From NCBI GenBank assembly GCA_030374735.1, contig JASCIV010000629.1:1-15560 (forward strand): a stretch of 15,560 bases of DNA, given 5' to 3'. The notes under the pieces are model-generated. The model worked only from the letters and a program-made list of their open reading frames with translations, made no database searches and was not told the origin of the DNA. Shown in pieces: positions 9,676 through 15,560 of the stretch (positions are counted from its first letter, which is position 1; the number at the start of each line of letters is the position of its first letter). The translations under genes and the position numbers were made by a program. The DNA is from Gracilaria caudata (lineage: Eukaryota; Rhodophyta; Florideophyceae; Gracilariales; Gracilariaceae).

Positions 9676-10420
9676 TTTAGATGCGTTCAAGATGGGACGA
9701 TGCTGCATCGGAAAGCGTTGATGACGGACCAGGAGAAGCGTTTGATTCTCAGGCCAGGTTGGGCCAGTGATTAAAGAAGGAGTTGGAGAATCGTCAGGAC
9801 AGGCAGTGCGTCCATAGCAGAGATATGAGGTGGGGAAGCATGGTTTACGTGGCGTCTCGACAAGCAGCGTGTAGGAGTGGATAGGCGAGCACAAGTCTCA
9901 TGAGGGAGCTAGGGTGACGCGTGGACGGCGGAGGCGACGCGTGTAGCAGGGGGACGACTGATGTGGGCAGCGAAGGACGGCTTGACGTATGCGCGTGAAG
10001 CACTCGTGAGAAGATGCGCGGAGCAGAAGCTCGCGAGCAACAAAGAGCTCCGGAGCAACAACGATTCCAACGCCCCTCGTTCTTCGGCGGAGGAAGCGCG
10101 CCCCAATCAACGGCGCTCCTACCGCGAGGCGCACGTGATAGCCGCACGTGCGCATCATAATGTTCCAGAAACAGCCAATGAACATGAGCAGATGTGCGCG
10201 AAAGCCGCCGGCCCGTCAGGCGTGTGTCACGGCGACTCCCTTAATTCACACCACGTGGCTCAGCGTTCTCGCCACGTAAAGGCGACTGCTGTGCGCACAC
10301 ATCACGTGGTTCACGTGCTTCCCCTCCTCAACCTATACAAGGTCCATCGCCACAACGCCTCACACGCTCCTGTCGTATGATACCTCTCCCAACTCTTCAT
10401 TGACTCGGTTGTATGAGTTG
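9676..10420. promoter_or_regulatory. Divergent intergenic promoter region
   Basis: This 745-bp region separates the start of the AA15-like gene (leftward) from the proposed small gene (rightward). It contains five CACGTG boxes between 10132 and 10317 and a TATA-like CTATACAAGG near 10332-10341, about 80 nt before the ATG at 10421. Long open frames on both strands here (for example 9961-10380 +) have biased composition and no domain, and I regard them as chance. Confidence 0.5.
10132..10317. promoter_or_regulatory. Cluster of five CACGTG (G-box/E-box) sites
   Basis: Perfect CACGTG hexamers start at 10132, 10145, 10252, 10303 and 10312. At random about one per 4 kb is expected, so five in 186 bp points to selection. 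CACGTG is the classic target of bHLH and some bZIP factors. Proximity to the TATA-like element at ~10332 suggests it serves the rightward gene, but it could act in both directions. Confidence 0.65.
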
Positions 10421-11320
10421 ATGTCTCTGTCCACATGCGCCTCGAGACATTTTTCCAAACGCTTTCAGATCGACAAACTGCGACAGACCGACGCCGATAT
10501 CGCCCTTTTGTCGGTGGGCGCTTAATGCTGGTGGCCTACCAGCGGTTTCGTCTCGAGTGTTTCTTTTGTTCCTCCTCATAGAGCACCACGTTCAAGCCGC
10601 CTGCACATTCTCGCGTTTCCTTCTTCGGCCAGGGTTCAATTTAACCGTCTACTATTTACGAAACTTACGCCAATCATGTGTGAAGGTTTCTTGGAAGAAC
10701 CATTTGCATATGGGCATTAGAGACGCACAAATCTAGTGGTAAGTCAACCCTCAGTATAAGCATGCGGAGCGTCTTAGGATTCTGAACTCTTGTCCCGTCT
10801 AACAACAACAACAACAACAAGACAAAGGGTGAGCAATCATTGAATTTTAGAGCAGAAAACGCGCATTGCTACTCGACAGTTGTACAATAGCTCCCGAAGT
10901 CATTCTTTTACATTTCTGCAGCACTACAAGCGTATTGACGAATGTCGTTGGTCAGACATACATACTACGCAACAAGAGTGGCGCAAGTGGTGGCTGCGGA
11001 TAGCCAAGCAGCAGACGAGGTACGCGTGCTGGCGTTAGCGCCGCAATGTTCGCCAAGTTGGACGGAAGTATTGCAGCCCACATATCTGAGAGAGGTATGG
11101 TGCACAGTTTTGTGACGATTGCGTTCGTCCGCGGGTTTTTGGGCGCGTTGGCAACGTCAGCAAAGCGGGCAAGCGCGAAGCGGTGGCCATGTATGGGTGC
11201 GGAACAAAATGGTGAGCGATTTCATCCGATGTGCAGCGCAGGATGACACTTTGGCGGCGCGAACAGGCGGCCGATATTGAAGCGTGGAGGATTGGGAACA
11301 AGCAGCAAGCGCAGTTGTGA
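10421..11320 (+). CDS. Small Trp-rich protein, possibly mitochondrial, three exons (89 aa)
   Basis: Proposed exons are 10421-10513, 10922-11019 and 11242-11320, total 270 nt with TGA. Exon 1 has an Arg/Lys/Ser-rich start with no acidic residue before position 18 (MSLSTCASRHFSKRF), as in mitochondrial presequences. Exon 2 follows a strong pyrimidine-tract acceptor (TTTCTGCAG) and encodes a basic, Trp-rich helix (QEWRKWWLRIAKQQ). Exon 3 encodes MTLWRREQAADIEAW and ends in QAQL. Phases match (0, then 2) and six Trp occur in 89 residues. Donors GTGGGC and GTACGC are weak, so boundaries are tentative; an 18-nt exon at 10721-10738, followed by a strong GTAAGT donor, could be inserted without changing frame. 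Not recognised; a small subunit of a mitochondrial complex is a guess from size and composition. Confidence 0.45.
10801..10820. repeat. (AAC)6 microsatellite
   Basis: Six AAC units plus AA inside the first proposed intron of the small Trp-rich gene. Confidence 0.9.
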
Positions 11321-11518
11321 CGAGCGGTTCACTCAACTTTTGGCGCGAACAATAGCGCTGCGCTGAACATCTGGAGACAAAGCTGATGTTCAAGATGGGT
11401 CCCTGGTCCACGGTATGCATATCTGCCATGGGTGGACTGAAAAATTGGATCCGCCCAGAGAATCAGTAAAACATCAAATGTACACGCGTAACAGTCATAC
11501 AGACGGCCATGTAGTGTA

Positions 11519-11788
11519 ATGCGTCTCAGATGTAAAGTCGCGGAGGTCGTGATCCGACCGCTAGAGGCTGAGAGGTCAGTGGCGAACAGGAAGGGAAAAC
11601 AAGAATGCGTTCCTGTATCAGAACGATGCATCAGTGCGATGAGTGCGAATGGCCGGGGATGCAAAGTACTGCATTGCGGGCACTCATTTCATAACGGGTG
11701 TTGGAGCGAGTGGGAAAATTATCAGGCTAGTAACGGTACGCTCCCGACTTGTCCGCTCTGCCGAATTGTTGTGTCGATAGGGAGTTAG
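11519..11788 (+). CDS. RING-H2-like protein (89 aa), divergent first zinc pair
   Basis: The second half has a clear RING-H2 signature: HCGHSFHNGCW gives C-x-H-x2-H-x2-C, then TCPLCR gives the final C-x2-C. Spacing from the Cys of SERC to the Cys of HCGH is 15 residues, normal for ligand 2 to ligand 3. Ligand 1 should be three residues before that Cys but is Ser (S-E-R-C); the nearest upstream Cys makes C-x6-C instead of C-x2-C. RING-H2 domains recruit E2 enzymes for ubiquitin transfer. With no transmembrane or other domain visible, this may be an exon of a larger gene (an acceptor at CTGTATCAG near 11629 could replace the N-terminus with one supplying a Cys) or a degenerate copy. Confidence 0.55.
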   Translation: MRLRCKVAEVVIRPLEAERSVANRKGKQECVPVSERCISAMSANGRGCKVLHCGHSFHNGCWSEWENYQASNGTLPTCPLCRIVVSIGS

Positions 11789-12219
11789 TGTGCACGATGA
11801 TCGTGATCGTTATCGTGATTTTTTTGATCGCGAGAGCTTCCAGGAAGGGCGAAGTGTCCCCTTTTCCTACCGATCGCTCATAGCTTTGTAAGCTGTGTGC
11901 GTCCGAAAGTAGAACGAATCCCGCTCAATAGCGCAAGGAGGTCATGTTGTAAAAGAATTCTCGTTCTGACGTCGCATTATGTCTTCAATTCGTCACGTAT
12001 GCGCGAATGCGCGAAGAAACATGCTGCCTTGTGAAGGTACGTTTAAAAACGTCTAGAGTTGTACCTCAAAGTTTGACAGGAAAGTGTACACGTATACGCG
12101 TGGAGCACTTATGTGCCATGTGGCAACGCAACGTCTAGTACCAAGATAGTAAAAGTTCGTCCGTACTACCCGCAAACGGAACTTGTCCTCGCCGCGATCA
12201 TCGATAGACAACGAGCAAT
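11789..12219. other. Spacer and upstream region of the dioxygenase gene
   Basis: Starts with imperfect repeats of ATCGTG (about 11797-11825) followed by a T7 run. No coding potential recognised. The final part is the 5' flank of the gene at 12220; no clear TATA box seen. Confidence 0.45.
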
Positions 12220-13098
12220 ATGGACGGGTATTTCTGCTGGACGTTGACGGACGACGCCCACACTCTCACAGAGGCGCGCAACTTCTTCAACGAGAACGGC
12301 TACGTTGTGTTCACATCGCATGCCAGCCAGAAGCAAACCGCTGCACTGAGAGCCGAGGCGCAGACAATCATGAACGCCTTCTACGACAAGCCGCAACAAG
12401 CGTCCGTCTTCAGCACCGACGAGGAGACCCAGAAACGCGTGGTGCCAGGCGACTACTTCCTGCACTCCGCCACCAAAGTGCGTTGCTTCCTCGAAGAAAA
12501 GCAGCCATCACAAAGCGGAAACAAGCCAGCCATCAACAAGATCGGGCACGCATTACACGAACTGCACGCGCCGTTCAACTCGTTCTCGCGTTCCCCGAAC
12601 ACGCGTCGTCTCGCCGCGGCGTTCGGCTTCGAACACTCGCTTCTGGTGCAGAGCATGTACATCCTGAAGAACGCGCACGTAGGCGGCGCCGTCAGCGCAC
12701 ATCGCGACGCGACGTTTGTGCGCGCTTCATCCGACCGCGCCGAAGATTGCTTCGGTCTATGGTGGGCGCTGGAGCCGTCGACGTTACAAAACGGCTGTCT
12801 GTGGGTCGTGCCCGGCAGTCAGGGCGCCGGCACGCCGAAGCGTCGTATGGTAGTGGGCGACGACGGGCACACCAGCGTGCTCGGCGCAGACGAGCAGTAT
12901 GCGGAGACAGACTTCGTGGCACTGCCGATGAATGAAGGCGACGTCGTGGTGATCCACGGCGGCGTAGTGCATCGCAGTCTACCGAACGTGAGCGAGAAGA
13001 GTCGCCATGCGTATTCCGTTCACCTCGTTCGCGGCGGCATGGCTCGCGATTGTTGGCTCAGAGTGGGCGCTGGCGGTCAGCCGTTCCAAGCGCTGTGA
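12220..13098 (+). CDS. PHYHD1: Phytanoyl-CoA dioxygenase family protein, PHYHD1-like (292 aa)
   Basis: A full-length, intronless ORF close in length to animal PHYHD1 (about 290 aa). It carries the Fe(II)/2-oxoglutarate facial triad of the PhyH fold: His161-x-Asp163 in AHRDATF and His251 in VVHRSLPN, with Arg262 (KSRHAY) as the expected 2-oxoglutarate-binding residue. PHYHD1-type landmarks are also present: KIGHALHELH (107-116), QSMYILK (144-150), GLWWALE (179-185) and NGCLWVVPGS (191-200). The family hydroxylates substrates using O2 and 2-oxoglutarate; PHYHD1's natural substrate is not firmly known. No targeting peptide is visible, so cytosolic location is likely. Base composition is more G/C-rich than the LPMO-like genes. 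The ATG at 12220 is the first in frame and gives the family's usual N-terminus (RNFFNENGYVVF at 20-31). Confidence 0.93.
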   Translation: MDGYFCWTLTDDAHTLTEARNFFNENGYVVFTSHASQKQTAALRAEAQTIMNAFYDKPQQASVFSTDEETQKRVVPGDYFLHSATKVRCFLEEKQPSQSGNKPAINKIGHALHELHAPFNSFSRSPNTRRLAAAFGFEHSLLVQSMYILKNAHVGGAVSAHRDATFVRASSDRAEDCFGLWWALEPSTLQNGCLWVVPGSQGAGTPKRRMVVGDDGHTSVLGADEQYAETDFVALPMNEGDVVVIHGGVVHRSLPNVSEKSRHAYSVHLVRGGMARDCWLRVGAGGQPFQAL

Positions 13099-13275
13099 GC
13101 GTTCCATATGCACGGCAACCGAGGGCGTTCTTTTGGGCGCCTGTCGTGCGATCTGTTGGGGCTTTCCGTCGTTTCCGCGTGTGCTGTGTGTCTTCATCGC
13201 GTTGCGCTTCGTGTTTCGTTTCCGTCCTTCTCCGTTCGCGCTTGCCGCGCTTTTCGCGCGCGTTTTCCCCGCGTC
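13099..13275 (+). promoter_or_regulatory. Short pyrimidine/GC-rich 5' flank of the VTA1-like sequence
   Basis: This 177-bp stretch lies between the dioxygenase stop and the putative VTA1 ATG. It is T/C/G-rich with GCGC runs, recalling the pyrimidine bias upstream of the zinc-finger gene, and probably holds the former promoter. Confidence 0.35.
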
Positions 13276-13969
13276 ATGGCGGACTAGCCGCCAAGTCTGA
13301 AGCCTATCAGCGAGTATCTGGCTCACGCAAAGGAAGTACACAAGACCAACGCCCTCCTATCGTACTACTGTCGCTGTTTTTCGCCTCTTCGTGCCATGGA
13401 GATTTGTGACACAACTGACTCGTCGGCCAATATCTTCGTCAGCAGTATGCTTGAGAAATGCGAGGCCCAGAAGAATGCCATCGGCTTCGACGATGGTGCA
13501 CACCGCACGCAAATCGAGGAATATGCGTTAAAGCAGTTTAATATCGCCGATGAACAGGATCGTCCCGGCAACGCCACGCGACAAACCGCTACTACCTTCT
13601 ACGCCGCCATGTGCTTCCTGGAGGCCTGTACCGCCTTCGGCGCCCTGCCAGACGATCTAGAAGAAAAAGCTACGTCACGCAAAGTGGAAGGCCGCGGACA
13701 TCATCAGAGCCCTCCGTGAAGGCCGTCGTCCGATCCCCGGTGCACCTGGCGCGGCGCAAGCACAAGAAGTGTTACAACAGCAAAAAAAAAAAAGCGCACG
13801 ATAGCCCGAGGACGACGCCAAGCCTGTCAATACCACCCGCTCATTGATGCCTATGAATCACACCCCGTCGCCTTCCGTCGTCGACCAACCCCCAACGAAA
13901 CCGTTGTACATATCCCAGTGCGCAGCGATTATCGCCGGTGCTACTTGCTCCACCTTTGCGTCAATATGA
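13276..13969 (+). pseudogene. VTA1: VTA1/LIP5 homologue broken by stops and a frameshift
   Basis: VTA1 binds the ATPase VPS4 and ESCRT-III on endosomes. The N-terminal MIT-like domain is readable: SLKPISEYLAHAKEVHK, LSYYCR, QIEEYALKQFNIADEQDR, ATTFYAAMCFLEA, then, one frame over, HAKWKAADIIRALREG and RRPIPGAPG, all in the family's order. Three lesions: the ATG at 13276 is followed by TAG at codon 4 (13285-13287); one extra A in the A5 run at 13664-13668 shifts the frame just before HAKWKA; and TAG at 13802-13804 follows a Lys-rich stretch made by an A12 tract (13782-13793). Downstream, a Pro-rich linker-like frame runs to TGA at 13967, with only weak resemblance to the C-terminal domain. The first open ATG (13396) gives a 107-aa truncated product. 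Either TAG might be an intron acceptor, but the frameshift inside a conserved helix has no splice explanation. A sequencing error in A5 remains possible. Confidence 0.75.
13782..13793 (+). repeat. A12 homopolymer
   Basis: Twelve A within the linker region of the VTA1-like sequence; a slippage-prone site just upstream of its second in-frame TAG. Confidence 0.9.
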
Positions 13970-14328
13970 CTAACTGTCGCGGTCAAGTCAAGAACAACGA
14001 GACGCGTAACGGGCCACAAGCTCTGTAGAACGAAGTCGACTTCTGAGCTGATGGGATGTGACAGATGTTACGATGATGACTTACAACACAAGGGGAGGGC
14101 TAGTCGAGTGGCGTACGCTTCTTGTAGGGTAACGAACGAAAGGGACCTTTAAATATGTGCAGCTAACTGCTTTAACGGAATGGCTCGAACCAAAGTTGTG
14201 TGCAAATGAACTTCAATAGTATGAAGGAAAAAACTAACTAAACTTTACTTCTTTCTCTCTACGCCGTCGTCTAAGTGCTGTTTCTCCATTGTAATATTGT
14301 TTGACATTTCGGAAATGCGAAGCACCAA
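13970..14328. other. Spacer downstream of the VTA1-like sequence
   Basis: No confident gene. The first ~70 bp may be the most decayed part of the VTA1 C-terminal domain. Short frames on the minus strand (14234-14462) have no recognisable motif. Confidence 0.4.
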
Positions 14329-14610
14329 ATGTTGCTATTCTGCTGTTTGACAGTCCCCGGTCGATGTTTTGCATTTGCGCAGTGGAGGGAGTTGAACGAG
14401 GAGCAGATGGCGAAGCTGTCAAAACCGTATGTAGCGATGAGGCTTGGTGAAGATATCGGCAAGCATTTTGTGAGTGAGAATGCGCTTAAGATAAATCTTG
14501 TTGTCGGCGATGTAATGTTGTATATAGTGATATCTGACGTCTATGTACTTGCGTTGCTTTGTGACAGCCTACACCCAGTGACTGCAGATAATGTGGGTCC
14601 CACTATTTAA
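14329..14610 (+). CDS. Unassigned ORF (93 aa), possibly an exon fragment
   Basis: The most protein-like part is WRELNEEQMAKLSKPYVAMR followed by LGEDIGKHF. It starts right after a good acceptor-like sequence (TTTGCGCAG, ~14373-14381) and ends near a donor-like GTGAGT (~14470), so it may be one exon of a lost or mobile gene. The remaining downstream part is hydrophobic and unremarkable. No family recognised. It lies next to the transposase remnant, so it may be part of an element. Confidence 0.25.
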   Translation: MLLFCCLTVPGRCFAFAQWRELNEEQMAKLSKPYVAMRLGEDIGKHFVSENALKINLVVGDVMLYIVISDVYVLALLCDSLHPVTADNVGPTI

Positions 14611-14744
14611 GGTAAGAGATTTGGAGATTACAAAACACAAAGTAGTGTGGCCCACGTTATCCACGGTACCACACTAATTGAGGGACGTACCAATTTATTG
14701 TGGCCCACGCTACAAACGTACGACTCAAATAATGTGGTCGGAGC
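14589..14744. repeat. Four imperfect TARTGTGGCCCAC-type repeats
   Basis: Copies begin near 14589 (TAATGTGGGTCCCAC), 14643 (TAGTGTGGCCCAC), 14696 (TATTGTGGCCCAC) and 14730 (TAATGTGGTCGGAGC, decayed). They sit just beyond the 3' end of the transposase frame. Tandem-spaced, near-palindromic motifs in this position resemble subterminal transposase-binding sites, which is an inference. Confidence 0.6.
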
Positions 14745-14760
14745 TCAACTACAAATAACT

Positions 14761-15303
14761 TTATTCTTCCACCACTTGACCCTCAAAGTGGACGCGATGC
14801 TTTGCAATAATTTGCTGCAACTCAGGGAACAGCTGCTTCTCTTCCCACAAGCCATTCACATTGAGTGCCAGACCGGTGCGTATCATTGCTTTCCTCGCGT
14901 AGCTGACGCCGTTGCAGTCTCGTTGACTGTTTACATCACGAACAGCCAACGCAGCCAGGCGAAGAAAAAACCCTTTTCCTGGATTAATGACCTTCCCAGA
15001 GTTTGACCATGAACTTTTCTTCATCATTTCCATCTTATACCTCTCCCATCGCGTGTTCCAAGCACTCTTGATCTCTTGGATGATGAATGAATCAGCAAAC
15101 TGAACGTGATCCGTTGCATTTGCAGGAAAATACCTTATCTCTGTATTTATACTCTTTGCCGCTTTCTCGAAATCCGATGTGAGATTGTGGCCACTACAAT
15201 TGTCCACATACAGAATGCGCTTTCTGCTATTCGGCAAGGCGCGAATTACCTTCTCCTCATGTAGTATTTTGGCCTCTAGGTGGTTCGGATGACCGAAAAA
15301 TGC
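14761..15303 (-). pseudogene. DDE-superfamily transposase (pogo/Tigger-like), C-terminal part
   Basis: The frame is open from a TAG at 15306-15304 to TAA at 14761 and has no ATG near its beginning. It shows the core of a DDE_1-type catalytic domain: RILYVDNCSGHN (second catalytic Asp and the GH motif), then RYFPANATDHVQFADSFIIQ, matching the family pattern of LPPN-x-T-x3-QP-x-D-x-G (third acidic residue in FADSF). A basic helix follows (EIKSAWNTRWERYKME). The N-terminal DNA-binding half and first catalytic Asp should lie further right on this strand; 15304-15560 has no clean continuation in one frame. I regard it as a decayed or intron-interrupted element. Such transposases cut and paste DNA elements between terminal inverted repeats. 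Confidence 0.75.
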
Positions 15304-15481
15304 CTAAGTCGAAGTCTACGATCATGCCGAACTGGAGGCTATGCACTCGTCATCGAGAAGATACGGTGATGCCATTCATGGCTGGATTGGATACTAGAAT
15401 GCTAGGAGTGCTGTGCATGGTGTACACTTGTATGGTGCGGCCAGCCGCTAATTTAGATATTTTATTTGATATTTTTGGTTA

Positions 15482-15493
15482 GTGGTGCACCAC
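15482..15493. repeat. 12-bp perfect palindrome GTGGTGCACCAC
   Basis: A perfect palindrome in the region upstream of the transposase remnant. Its TAGTGG...CCAC shape is similar to the repeats at 14589-14744, so it may belong to the same element. Confidence 0.55.
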
Positions 15494-15560
15494 AGATGTG
15501 CACTGCTGTACAATACAGTATGCTGATCTCCAGCACAATAAAGGGCACTTGGCCCAGGTG

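Noticed and set aside
9676..9894. 73-residue N-terminal extension of the AA15-like ORF
   Set aside because: The internal ATG at 9675 begins a textbook signal peptide cleaved before the copper-binding His. An upstream start would bury that signal.
9961..10380. 139-codon plus-strand ORF and antisense ORFs in the divergent promoter
   Set aside because: Biased composition and no domain; the stretch is better explained as promoter DNA with the CACGTG cluster.
12183..12935. 250-codon Arg-rich ORF overlapping the dioxygenase
   Set aside because: Frame-shifted shadow of a GC-rich real gene; the Arg-rich translation has no domain, while the 12220 frame has a full PhyH catalytic set.
13276..13804. 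TAG as a sense codon (recoded genetic code)
   Set aside because: The VTA1-like sequence has in-frame TAGs, but the zinc-finger and RING-like genes end naturally at TAG, and the VTA1 frameshift independently indicates decay.
1..15560. CRISPR array or bacterial operon
   Set aside because: No regularly spaced identical repeats, no Shine-Dalgarno-linked gene runs, and clear spliceosomal introns show eukaryotic DNA.

Overview
This is nuclear DNA of a microbial or algal eukaryote. The evidence is short spliceosomal introns (GT...AG, several with CTAAC branch-like sites), two secreted proteins whose signal peptides would be cleaved exactly before a histidine, a four-finger C2H2 protein, a PHYHD1-type dioxygenase, an ESCRT-associated VTA1-like sequence and a DDE transposase remnant. 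Low intron density, long gene-poor spacers and an AA15-like lytic polysaccharide monooxygenase (LPMO) would fit a red alga, or less likely an oomycete or other protist. The species cannot be fixed from the sequence alone.

Layout. 1-930: pyrimidine-rich 5' flank. 931-1966 (+): four-exon C2H2 zinc-finger gene with an 11-nt micro-exon. 1967-5856: gene-poor spacer with one small ORF and a strong hairpin. 5857-7067 (+): two-exon secreted histidine-brace (LPMO-like) protein. 7068-8406: spacer between convergent genes. 8407-9675 (-): AA15-like LPMO with an added C-terminal beta module. 9676-10420: divergent promoter region with five CACGTG boxes in 186 bp. 10421-11320 (+): proposed three-exon gene for a small Trp-rich protein. 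11519-11788 (+): RING-H2-like protein with an odd first zinc pair. 12220-13098 (+): PHYHD1-like Fe(II)/2-oxoglutarate dioxygenase. 13276-13969 (+): VTA1/LIP5 homologue broken by a frameshift and in-frame stops. 14329-15303: unassigned ORF, a family of short TGTGGCCCAC-type repeats, and the C-terminal half of a pogo/Tigger-like DDE transposase (-).

The centre of interest is 5.8-9.7 kb. Two unrelated-looking secreted copper-enzyme candidates lie tail to tail, each with a 20-residue signal peptide that exposes His as residue 1 of the mature protein. They are plausibly a polysaccharide-remodelling pair. The remaining genes look like ordinary housekeeping or regulatory functions with no operon-like link.
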